Shown here one piece after another: positions 1 through 6,880 of a stretch of 8,938 bases of DNA. Under the pieces are notes generated by a model that made no database searches, was not told the origin of the DNA, and saw only the letters and a program-made list of their open reading frames with translations. Position numbers and translations under genes: made by a program. Where the stretch lies: the NCBI GenBank assembly GCA_030433125.1, contig JAUIKZ010000044.1, positions 1-8,938 on the forward strand, read 5' to 3'. The number at the start of each line of letters is the position of its first letter. Position 1 is the first letter of the stretch. The DNA comes from Alphaproteobacteria bacterium. Lineage in GTDB: Bacteria > Pseudomonadota > Alphaproteobacteria > UBA6184.

Positions 1-1425
1 CGTGAAGGTCTGACCTGTGTGCTCTCGGTGAAAGTGCCAGACCCTAAGTTCTCCTCGCAAACGAAAGACAAGCTTGTCTCTTCTGAGGTGCGCCCTGTGG
101 TAGAACAGATTGTAAACGAAAAGCTTGAACAATGGTTTGAGGAAAACCCTGCCGAGGCGAAAATCGTTATTTCGAAGGTGGTGGAAGCGGCAACAGCCCG
201 TGAAGCCGCCCGCAAGGCCCGCGAGCTCACACGCCGTAAAGGCGCCCTTGATATTGCGTCGCTCCCTGGTAAGCTTGCCGACTGCCAAGAAAAAGACCCA
301 GCCCTATCCGAGCTGTTTTTGGTGGAGGGGGACTCTGCCGGTGGCTCCGCGAAAAGCGGCCGAGACCGTAAAAGCCAGGCTATTCTTCCGTTAAGGGGGA
401 AGATTTTAAATGTTGAACGTGCTCGCTTCGACCGCATTATTAGCTCGCAAGAAATTGGGGTGTTGATAACGGCGTTGGGCACCAGTATCGGCAGTGAAGA
501 GTTTAACATCGACAAACTACGCTATCACAAAATCATTATCATGACAGACGCCGACGTAGACGGTAGCCACATCCGCACGTTGTTGCTTACGTTCTTTTTC
601 CGCCACATGCCAGACATCATTGAACGCGGGCATTTATATATCGCGCAGCCGCCGTTGTATAAGGCTAAAAAAGGCCAATCCGAGGTGTATTTAAAAGATG
701 AAAAAGCCTTACAAGACTACCTGTTAAATAACGTTATTGATAGCGTGCAGGTGCAAGACAACAGCGGCAATGTGTATAAGGAACAAGCTTTGCACCATTT
801 GGTGAAAACATGCCAGAGCCTGCAAAACAAATTGCAAAAACTAAAGCATTATACGGAACGCTTGGATATATTAGATCACTTTCTATGCCAAGGGTTGCTG
901 GGTCGCGCTTTTGATGAGACGGCGTTTAATAGTGCCTTGCAAAAAGCGACTGATGGCCAAAACATTCAGTTAGAAGTGAAAGACCTAGATGCCGACACGT
1001 TTAGTGTAGCTGTTACCCAAGACAGCTTCCGCGAACACATTACCTTACCTAAAGCCATGCTCCAGGCGCCAGAAGTTATGGCATTGAGCAACGTGGTTGC
1101 GGAAGAACTTCTACGTTTTCCGCTTACCACCCGCATTCGCCAAAGTGAATTTACGAGTTACCGTGTGTTAGAATTTTTGGGCACCTTGTTTGAGCAGGCT
1201 CAAAAAGGCCTTACCATCCAGCGCTACAAGGGGTTGGGTGAGATGGACGCCGATCAGCTGTGGGAAAGCACCATGGACCCCGAGTCGCGCACACTTTTAC
1301 AGGTGAAGATTTCACAAGCAGAAGAAGCCGATGATATTTTCAGCACACTGATGGGCGATGTAGTGGAAGCCCGCCGCCAGTTTATTCAAGACAATGCCTT
1401 GAACGTGGTGAACTTAGATGCATAG
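1..1425 (+). CDS. gyrB: DNA gyrase subunit B, C-terminal part (5' end outside window)
   Basis: GyrB is the ATPase subunit of DNA gyrase, which with GyrA introduces negative supercoils into DNA. The reading frame is open from base 1, so the gene starts upstream. The 474 residues present are roughly the last 60% of a typical ~800-residue protein. Visible parts are the end of the transducer domain, then the TOPRIM domain with EGDSAGG (bases 325-345) and the metal-binding DADVDGSH (547-570), and the C-terminal QRYKGLGEM motif (1219-1245) that contacts GyrA and DNA. Between about 690 and 1190 lies the extra ~170-residue segment typical of Gram-negative GyrB; its presence argues for GyrB rather than ParE. 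The gene ends in TAG at 1423-1425. No convincing intrinsic terminator follows, and the next gene has its own promoter 76 bases downstream. Confidence 0.97.
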   Translation, partial: REGLTCVLSVKVPDPKFSSQTKDKLVSSEVRPVVEQIVNEKLEQWFEENPAEAKIVISKVVEAATAREAARKARELTRRKGALDIASLPGKLADCQEKDPALSELFLVEGDSAGGSAKSGRDRKSQAILPLRGKILNVERARFDRIISSQEIGVLITALGTSIGSEEFNIDKLRYHKIIIMTDADVDGSHIRTLLLTFFFRHMPDIIERGHLYIAQPPLYKAKKGQSEVYLKDEKALQDYLLNNVIDSVQVQDNSGNVYKEQALHHLVKTCQSLQNKLQKLKHYTERLDILDHFLCQGLLGRAFDETAFNSALQKATDGQNIQLEVKDLDADTFSVAVTQDSFREHITLPKAMLQAPEVMALSNVVAEELLRFPLTTRIRQSEFTSYRVLEFLGTLFEQAQKGLTIQRYKGLGEMDADQLWESTMDPESRTLLQVKISQAEEADDIFSTLMGDVVEARRQFIQDNALNVVNLDA

Positions 1426-1501
1426 GGCCGCAATGATTGGATCGAGGTAAACTCGCTTCTATTATTATAGTTGAGCAAACGACACAATACACAAGTCGGC
1501 C

Positions 1502-1529
1502 TTGCAAAACAGTAAGCCCTCATTATAAT
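1502..1529 (+). promoter_or_regulatory. sigma70-type promoter of the rmuC-def-fmt operon
   Basis: A perfect TATAAT lies at 1524-1529, with TTGCAA (4 of 6 matches to TTGACA) at 1502-1507 and a 16-base spacer. The expected transcription start, near 1536, is just upstream of the rmuC ribosome binding site, giving a leader of only about a dozen bases. It is the only strong promoter seen upstream of the three tightly packed genes, so it probably drives all of them. Prediction by eye only. Confidence 0.6.
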
Positions 1530-1537
1530 GACAGCAC

Positions 1538-1543
1538 GAGGAG
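1538..1543 (+). promoter_or_regulatory. rmuC ribosome binding site (decides the start codon)
   Basis: GAGGAG at 1538-1543 sits 5 bases before ATG 1549. The alternative in-frame ATG at 1528 overlaps the -10 box and would lie upstream of the predicted transcript start, so 1549 is preferred. Confidence 0.7.
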
Positions 1544-1548
1544 TTTGT

Positions 1549-2964
1549 ATGATTCATATTGCGATTTCGGCTATTGCGGGTATTTTCTTTGTGGCGCTAA
1601 TATGGCAGCGGGTATTGGCCAATCGCGCGTGGCAGCAGGTGGAAGATTTGCGCGATCATATTTACACGCAAAACACCGAAATAGCCTTGTTACAACAAAG
1701 GGCTGCCCAAGCGGAAAAATGGCAGGCCGAGCATGCCCACGCGCAACATGACAATAAGATGCTCACCACTGAAAACCAAGTGCTGAAGCATAAACTTGAG
1801 GCGGAACAAAAAGCAATTAAAGAGCAGCAGGCTTTTATTGTGAAGCTGCAAGAGGATATGGCCCACCGGTTTAAGTCACTCTCGCGGGATGTGTTAGAGC
1901 AAAACAGCAAAAGCTTTTTAGAGCTGGCCAACACCAATTTAACCAAATGGCAAACGGAGGCCCAAAAAGATTTAACGCACCGTCATAGCACTATAAATGA
2001 AACACTCAAGCCAGTGCGGGATGCTTTAAAGGATGTAGATACTAAGTTGGCGAGCCTGGAAAAGCAGCGTGAAGGGGCTTACGAAGGTATTAAAGAGCAA
2101 ATAAAACACCTACAGCAAACCCACAAAGATTTACGAGCGGAAACCACAAACCTAGCCAAAGCCCTGAAAAACCCCAACGCGCGAGGGCGCTGGGGTGAAA
2201 TTCAACTGCGGCGGGTGGTGGAGCTGGCTGGCATGCTTCCCCATTGTGACTTTTATGAGCAAAACACCTACGCCAAAGACGACAGTACTATTCGTCCTGA
2301 TATGGTGATTCAACTGCCTGGCGGGAAGAAGATAGTGCTAGATGCCAAAACGCCTCTGCATGCCTATATGCAAGCGGCCGAAACCCAGGTGGATGAAGAC
2401 CGGGAACGCTTTTTGCGAGACCACGCCAAGCAGGTGCGACAACATATTAAAAGCTTGGGCAGTAAAAATTATTTGGACCACCTACCCATTGATGGCGCGC
2501 CGGAATTTGTTGTGTTGTTTTTACCGGGCGACCCTTATTTTAGTGCGGCGCTAGAGTATGACCCCACCCTTATTGAATATGGCGTGGATGCCCGGGTGAT
2601 TTTGGCTACCCCCACAACCCTTATTGCGTTATTGCGCTCCATTGCTTTTGGCTGGCAGCAAGAGGCGTTGGCGCGTAATATTCGTCACATCGCTGGCTTA
2701 GGAAAAGAAATTTATAAACGTCTCTCCGACCTCACCACCCGATTTGGCACGTTGGGGAAAAACATAAGCTCGGTGGTGGATAGTTATAACCAAACCGTGG
2801 GCACCTTAGAGCGCCGCGTGCTGAGTTCTGCCCGTAAATTTAACCAGCTAAATGGGGATGACCAAGCCGAGCCCTTGGCCATTGAGCCCCTAGACAAAAA
2901 CGTACGCGCTGTTGTGGCGCCCGAATTAATAACCCAAACACAAGATAAGAAGGATTTAGCATGA
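1549..2964 (+). CDS. rmuC: RmuC family protein (membrane-anchored, predicted nuclease fold)
   Basis: RmuC limits DNA inversion and rearrangement at inverted repeats in E. coli; its exact reaction is not firmly settled. The 471-residue protein starts with a hydrophobic segment (about residues 4-22), likely a single membrane anchor. A long charged, Gln/Glu/Lys-rich region (about 28-105, further helices to ~205) should form coiled coil. The RmuC core runs from about 205 to 390, with ARGRWGE (211-217) and the RPDMVI...LDAK pattern (PD at 250-251, DxK at 265-267). That pattern matches the PD-(D/E)xK nuclease layout proposed for this family. I chose ATG 1549 because of the GAGGAG site and promoter placement; ATG 1528 would add seven residues. 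The stop overlaps the def start (ATGA at 2961-2964), indicating translational coupling. An rmuC next to def and fmt is a common alphaproteobacterial arrangement. Confidence 0.93.
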   Translation: MIHIAISAIAGIFFVALIWQRVLANRAWQQVEDLRDHIYTQNTEIALLQQRAAQAEKWQAEHAHAQHDNKMLTTENQVLKHKLEAEQKAIKEQQAFIVKLQEDMAHRFKSLSRDVLEQNSKSFLELANTNLTKWQTEAQKDLTHRHSTINETLKPVRDALKDVDTKLASLEKQREGAYEGIKEQIKHLQQTHKDLRAETTNLAKALKNPNARGRWGEIQLRRVVELAGMLPHCDFYEQNTYAKDDSTIRPDMVIQLPGGKKIVLDAKTPLHAYMQAAETQVDEDRERFLRDHAKQVRQHIKSLGSKNYLDHLPIDGAPEFVVLFLPGDPYFSAALEYDPTLIEYGVDARVILATPTTLIALLRSIAFGWQQEALARNIRHIAGLGKEIYKRLSDLTTRFGTLGKNISSVVDSYNQTVGTLERRVLSSARKFNQLNGDDQAEPLAIEPLDKNVRAVVAPELITQTQDKKDLA

Positions 2965-3476
2965 CCCCCCAGTATCGTGAGATTATAACCGCCCCACACC
3001 CGTTGCTAGCCCAAACAGCTCAGGCGGTGGAGCATGTGACGGATGAGGTAAGAACCCTTTTAAATGATATGGTGCATACTATGCATGTGGGCCAGGGCTG
3101 TGGTCTGGCGGCCCCACAAATTGCTATTGGGCAGCGCCTATTTGTGATGGATTGCACGGAAGACAAAAGCCGCATTTTCAAAATGATTAATCCCACCATT
3201 TTAAAAGCAACCGAGCAAACAGAGATGGGAACAGAAGGGTGTTTGTCCATTCCCGGTGTTTATGTGGACGTGGAGCGCCCTACTGACATAACGGTTGAAT
3301 ATATTGATGAGCACGGCGAAAAACAACAGCGTGAACTTTCGGGGTTAGAGGCGCGCTGTGCCCAGCATGAGCTAGACCATTTAAATGGTATATTGTTCAT
3401 TGATTATTTTAGCAACCTTAAACGACGCATTTTACTGAAGAAGTCGCAAAAATATTCCAACACAAGGGCAATGTAA
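2961..3476 (+). CDS. def: peptide deformylase
   Basis: Peptide deformylase removes the N-formyl group from the first methionine of new proteins in the cytoplasm, using a bound metal ion (usually Fe2+). The 171-residue protein has all three family motifs: GCGLAAPQ at 46-53 (motif 1), EGCLS at 92-96 with the metal-ligand Cys94 (motif 2), and QHELDH at 135-140 with metal ligands His136 and His140 and catalytic Glu137 (motif 3). The length is normal and the site looks fully active. The ATG overlaps the rmuC stop by 4 bases, and AAGGA at 2950-2954 lies 6 bases upstream. The stop is one base from the fmt start, so def and fmt are co-transcribed. Fmt adds the formyl group that this enzyme removes. 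Confidence 0.97.
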   Translation: MTPQYREIITAPHPLLAQTAQAVEHVTDEVRTLLNDMVHTMHVGQGCGLAAPQIAIGQRLFVMDCTEDKSRIFKMINPTILKATEQTEMGTEGCLSIPGVYVDVERPTDITVEYIDEHGEKQQRELSGLEARCAQHELDHLNGILFIDYFSNLKRRILLKKSQKYSNTRAM

Positions 3477-3477
3477 T

Positions 3478-4356
3478 ATGAATATTGTTTTCATGGGCTC
3501 GCCTACTTTTGCGGTGCCCACACTTAACATGCTGGGTCAGCATTTTAATGTGGTAGGTGTTTTTACCCAGCCGCCCAAACCGAAGGGGCGCGGGCATAAG
3601 GTGTTAAAAACACCGGTGCATGAGGCGGCAGAGGCGGCCGGGATTGATGTCTTCACCCCCAAAACGCTCCGCAAAGGAGCTGGATTGGAAGCGCTACAAA
3701 ACCTGGCACCCGATTATATTGTGGTGGCGGCCTATGGGCTGATGTTGCCGAAGCTTGTGATAGAGCTGCCAACCCACAAGTGTTTAAATGTGCATGGTTC
3801 CTTGTTGCCGCGGTGGCGGGGGGCGGCTCCTTTGCACCATGCGATGCTAGCCGGTGACACTGAAACGGGCATTACCATTATGGAAATGGATGAGGGGCTT
3901 GATACGGGTGATATGCTTTATAAAGAGGCACTGCACATCGCACCTAATACCACGTACCCCGCTTTGCATGATGACATGGCGCAACTGGGGGCAGACATGA
4001 TGTTGAAGGTGCTGCAAAACCCAGCAGCTTACCCGCCCCAAAAGCAAGATGACGCCTTGGCTACCTACGCCAACAAACTCACCAAAGAGGATGGGCGCTT
4101 AAACTGGCAAGACACCGCCCAGCAAAATCTGCGTAAGGTGCAAGCCATGAACCCCTGGCCAGGCGCCTGGTTTGAACATAAAGGGGCTATATATAAAGTG
4201 CTGGCTGCCGAGGTGGCAGAAACCTCCGCCGATTCTCCCTTTGAGTTCCCGTGTACCGAAGGTGTTTTTTGTGTTACACGCATTCAGCGCGCTGGGGGCA
4301 AACCCATGGAGGCAGCTGATTTTATGCGGGGCCATGAGGACTTGTTTAAACGCTAG
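3478..4356 (+). CDS. fmt: methionyl-tRNA formyltransferase
   Basis: Fmt transfers a formyl group from 10-formyltetrahydrofolate to initiator Met-tRNA, preparing it for translation initiation. The 292-residue protein starts with the Rossmann-like strand MNIVFMGSPTFAV. It carries NVHGSLLPRWRGAAP (104-118), with catalytic Asn104 and His106, and GLDTGD with catalytic Asp142. A C-terminal OB-like domain with NPWPGAW follows. It is slightly shorter than the ~315-residue E. coli protein, but no key motif is missing. AAGGG at 3464-3468, 9 bases before ATG 3478, is a good ribosome binding site. It is the last gene of the rmuC-def-fmt operon. The next gene converges on it with only 42 bases between, and no clear terminator is visible there. 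Confidence 0.97.
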   Translation: MNIVFMGSPTFAVPTLNMLGQHFNVVGVFTQPPKPKGRGHKVLKTPVHEAAEAAGIDVFTPKTLRKGAGLEALQNLAPDYIVVAAYGLMLPKLVIELPTHKCLNVHGSLLPRWRGAAPLHHAMLAGDTETGITIMEMDEGLDTGDMLYKEALHIAPNTTYPALHDDMAQLGADMMLKVLQNPAAYPPQKQDDALATYANKLTKEDGRLNWQDTAQQNLRKVQAMNPWPGAWFEHKGAIYKVLAAEVAETSADSPFEFPCTEGVFCVTRIQRAGGKPMEAADFMRGHEDLFKR

Positions 4357-4398
4357 CCCCCTTCAATGAGTTTCTCTTATGTTCTTCTATTAAGCGCT

Positions 4399-6615
4399 TT
4401 ACGATTTCACATAAAGTTGGCGCAACTCTACGATGTTTTTTTCTAGCATTTCATCTGGCTGTTGGTTTAGCCACTCGTAAAAGGTTTTAGCCTCAGGGCT
4501 GTCGAGGGTGCGCCGCAATGGCCCGCCTTCTTTACGCACCTGCAGCACGCGCTCTTTAAGACCTCGCATTTGCTTCCAGAAGTTATAATAAGGCAACTTA
4601 ATTTTGAATTTATAGCCGCTGGTGTCTTCGGCCACAAACCCCTCAATATGTTGGCCATTGTATGTATACACCGTTCCTTGCTTTTCAACGCCTTCGAGCC
4701 AGTTTTTAAGGTCGCGGTGTGTTTTAAAACGCATGGCCAGTGTTTTGCAGGTAAGGCCAAGTTGGCTAGCCAGCCTTTCCAGCTCACGGTAGGGCATCGG
4801 TTTATACTCCTCATCACGGTAAATGGCATCGATAAGAACAATATGATCATGAGTGTATTCAATAACATGAGGATCCTGCTGGGGTAGCATCACTTCGAAC
4901 AGTAAGGTTACATTTTGGCCTTTCGTTATTTCTTTTAATTTGGCGAATCCATCTTCGCTAAGCACGGCTGACAACTGACAGCGAAACCACTTGGCATGTG
5001 GCCCATCGGGTGTAGATTTTGAGGCGATAAAAAGATCATCATGTTGAGCGTCATACCCCACTAACCCCAAGTACCCATTTTCTTTAACATACAAGCTAAG
5101 GGGGAAGTTTAAAGAAGTTTCTAAATTACGAAGCTGCGTTTCGGGACGCTCTTCCAAATGAAAGAATTTATCATAAGAGCGAGCTGCAATGTTTCGGTCA
5201 TTATCCACAAACAGGCCCCGTGCTTTTAATGTATAACGATTCCACGCGCCTTTAAAAAAAGCTTTGCGTGTAAAGTTGTAGGCTTTTATGTGGGGTGTGG
5301 TGTGGAAGGATTGCACCGACACAAACTCACTTTTTTCTAGCTCTGCCAATGTGGCCTGGCGCACTTTCCCTTTTTCGTGGCGAGGCGATGAAGGCGTTTT
5401 AAGCTCTTTTTGCCGGTACGTTGTGTTGGGTATTTCAATGGTTTTTGGTTGTTCACCTTGGGCGAATTGCAAAACCCTTAAGTAGCCGCCATATTCCACA
5501 CCGCCCTCTAGGTTAAAACTACGATCGTTCGCTTGGATAGGGGCGTTTGTTTCATTGCGGTGACCATGCACCTGATACCACTTTGTGTCACGCATATACT
5601 GGCTGAAGCTATCATCCACCGGGTAATTATAGCGCCCAAAGCCTTTCCAATATTGGCCAGATGGCACAAGCACGGGTTCCTGCGGCACAGCCGACAACCC
5701 GGCATGTGTTACCAGTACGTTCTTGTCATTGTATGTGTACATATAACAGTCTACAAGCTGGTTACACAAAATATGCGCCTGCTGACGCGTAAAACCGCCT
5801 GCCTTAATTTGCGGCCATGTGTTAAGTTCAAACTCCTTGCTAACGGGCTTTTGCTTGGTGGCGTAACGGTGGATGTGAGACTCATGGTTCCCCCATATCA
5901 TCACCACATTTTTGCGCGGCACAAGCTCTTGCATAACCCAATTGATCACTTTGTCATTTTCGATCCCGCGGTCTAGGAAATCGCCCACAAAAATATAAAA
6001 CTCATTATCTTTAAAGCCATCTTGAAAATATGTGGCAATAGGTTCAAAACACCCTTGAATATCCCCAATGTGGTGAATGCGTTTGTAGTGGTTGAGGTCC
6101 ACAATTGGCACTTTGAAATAATCCTTGATACACCGGGTTTCAAAAAGGGTGTGCGGCAGCACCTCTACTCGTGGGGGAGGAGCATTCACCTCAAAGCGCT
6201 CATAAGCCCGGTGGATTATATGGTCAGACACTTGCTTTGCCTGTTCCTGCTGGCGGTTGCGCTTCAAACATTCCTCAATGGGCACGCCCGTAAAATCGAT
6301 GCAGGCAACCTCATATCTATGTTTATAAGCTAACTGTAGGGGCATGCGAAAATCATGGGTTTTTTGAAAACAGGAATCTAGCACAATGAACTCCCCAAAC
6401 CCCATTTTACGGTCAAGGACTTCATGAATTTGAGCCCAAACCTGTTTCTCATGAAAGTGGCTTATAGTTAGCTGTCCCGATTCCGTTAAGAGGGTGCCGC
6501 CCAACATTAAGCGAATTGCTTCTGGGCTTAAACTAAAGCTTTCTAAACCTTGTTCTCTTATAAACGTAGACTTCCCACAGCCAGGGGCGCCACGCAGCAG
6601 TAGAAGTCGCCTCAT
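4399..6615 (-). CDS. fused polynucleotide kinase / metallophosphatase / T4 Rnl1-like RNA ligase
   Basis: Predicted three-step RNA repair enzyme of 738 residues: it would phosphorylate 5'-OH ends, clear 2',3'-phosphate ends and seal with ATP. Kinase domain (about 1-165): P-loop GAPGCGKST at 9-17, FIVLD with Asp80, and a lid-like helix near 117-142. Metallophosphoesterase (about 178-385): GDIQGC 184-189, GDFLDRG 211-217, GNHE 242-245, THAG 303-306, HGH 350-352. Ligase (about 429-738): RG at 466-467, DKFF 482-485, nucleophile motif KENG 511-514 (Lys511), Lys533, FEV with Glu574, EGF 658-660, and FKIK 670-673. This series matches T4 Rnl1 motif by motif. The domain order is that of clostridial Pnkp, but no Hen1 partner is adjacent. 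The start is fixed by an in-frame TAA immediately upstream and by the P-loop near the N terminus; the Shine-Dalgarno is weak. Domain functions are motif-based; the RNA substrate is unknown. Confidence 0.9.
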   Translation of the reverse strand: MRRLLLLRGAPGCGKSTFIREQGLESFSLSPEAIRLMLGGTLLTESGQLTISHFHEKQVWAQIHEVLDRKMGFGEFIVLDSCFQKTHDFRMPLQLAYKHRYEVACIDFTGVPIEECLKRNRQQEQAKQVSDHIIHRAYERFEVNAPPPRVEVLPHTLFETRCIKDYFKVPIVDLNHYKRIHHIGDIQGCFEPIATYFQDGFKDNEFYIFVGDFLDRGIENDKVINWVMQELVPRKNVVMIWGNHESHIHRYATKQKPVSKEFELNTWPQIKAGGFTRQQAHILCNQLVDCYMYTYNDKNVLVTHAGLSAVPQEPVLVPSGQYWKGFGRYNYPVDDSFSQYMRDTKWYQVHGHRNETNAPIQANDRSFNLEGGVEYGGYLRVLQFAQGEQPKTIEIPNTTYRQKELKTPSSPRHEKGKVRQATLAELEKSEFVSVQSFHTTPHIKAYNFTRKAFFKGAWNRYTLKARGLFVDNDRNIAARSYDKFFHLEERPETQLRNLETSLNFPLSLYVKENGYLGLVGYDAQHDDLFIASKSTPDGPHAKWFRCQLSAVLSEDGFAKLKEITKGQNVTLLFEVMLPQQDPHVIEYTHDHIVLIDAIYRDEEYKPMPYRELERLASQLGLTCKTLAMRFKTHRDLKNWLEGVEKQGTVYTYNGQHIEGFVAEDTSGYKFKIKLPYYNFWKQMRGLKERVLQVRKEGGPLRRTLDSPEAKTFYEWLNQQPDEMLEKNIVELRQLYVKS

Positions 6616-6677
6616 TTATCATATGTTCTTAGGGTGTATAAAAGCCTGTTTGAGGCATCAAAGTCAAAGCAAAAATA

Positions 6678-6683
6678 ATTATA
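6678..6683 (-). promoter_or_regulatory. candidate -10 box for the RNA-repair gene
   Basis: Read on the minus strand, 6683-6678 is a perfect TATAAT, placing a possible transcription start near 6671 and a leader of about 55 bases. No recognisable -35 hexamer lies 16-18 bases upstream, so the promoter would be weak or need an activator. Confidence 0.35.
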
Positions 6684-6735
6684 CGTGCAGCAAAACCACG
6701 ATTTTTCATGAGCCAAGCGCTTAATCGTGCAAGTC

Positions 6736-6751
6736 TTGACACATATTGACA
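6736..6751 (+). repeat. paired TTGACA hexamers, 10 bases apart
   Basis: Two exact TTGACA hexamers start at 6736 and 6746, separated by CATA, so they repeat with about one helical turn. Each looks like a perfect -35 box, but neither has a good -10 at normal spacing. They lie between the divergent RNA-repair and membrane-protein genes. They could be a tandem operator, a -35 duplication, or chance in AT-rich DNA. Confidence 0.45.
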
Positions 6752-6753
6752 AA

Positions 6754-6774
6754 TAGCTTTTGGTTAATAAGCTA
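6754..6774. repeat. short inverted repeat TAGCTT / AAGCTA
   Basis: TAGCTT (6754-6759) and AAGCTA (6769-6774) are perfect inverted copies around a 9-base spacer, starting 2 bases after the TTGACA pair. There is no following T run on either strand, so this is not a terminator. It may be part of an operator; a 6-base match alone is weak evidence. Confidence 0.3.
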
Positions 6775-6823
6775 GATATATATAAAACTTCTAATAAAAA
6801 TAAGTAAAATATTAATTATATAG

Positions 6824-6853
6824 TTGACTTTTGTGCCCGGCTTTGGAAATAAT
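6824..6853 (+). promoter_or_regulatory. candidate promoter for the small membrane protein gene
   Basis: TTGACT (6824-6829, 5 of 6) and AATAAT (6848-6853, 5 of 6) are separated by 18 bases, giving an expected start near 6860 and a leader of about 20 bases that contains the ribosome binding site at 6868-6872. Confidence 0.45.
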
Positions 6854-6867
6854 ATTAACAGGTGATC

Positions 6868-6872
6868 GAGGT
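6868..6872 (+). promoter_or_regulatory. ribosome binding site GAGGT
   Basis: GAGGT at 6868-6872 is 8 bases before ATG 6881. It is the main argument that the following unrecognised frame is a real, translated gene starting there. Confidence 0.55.
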
Positions 6873-6880
6873 ATTTTGTT

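Noticed and set aside
1443..1455. CGAG/CTCG hairpin after gyrB as terminator
   Set aside because: Four base pairs with a 5-base loop and no clear T run are too weak to support a terminator call.
1528..1548. Seven-codon N-terminal extension of rmuC from ATG 1528
   Set aside because: The ATG overlaps the -10 box and has no ribosome binding site; ATG 1549 has GAGGAG and starts directly before the membrane helix.
1437..1751. 104-codon + strand frame across the gyrB-rmuC gap
   Set aside because: It overlaps the 5' part of rmuC in another frame, has no ribosome binding site, and its product resembles no protein family.
4392..4399. AAGCGCTT palindrome between fmt and the repair gene
   Set aside because: An 8-base self-complementary word with no loop and no T run cannot be called a terminator for either gene.
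4415..4427. AGTTG/CAACT hairpin as terminator of the RNA-repair gene
   Set aside because: The stem has only 5 bases, it lies inside the coding sequence, and no T run follows on the minus strand.
5533..5976. 147-codon + strand frame antisense to the RNA-repair gene
   Set aside because: It lies opposite the conserved phosphatase motifs and is the mirror of a constrained coding frame; no initiation signal or family resemblance. The same applies to the other + frames at 4570-4887, 6022-6333 and 6494-6724.
6616..6880. Possible tRNA, small RNA or CRISPR in the longest intergenic gap
   Set aside because: No cloverleaf, no CCA-like tRNA end, no repeat-spacer pattern; only promoter-like boxes and short repeats are visible.
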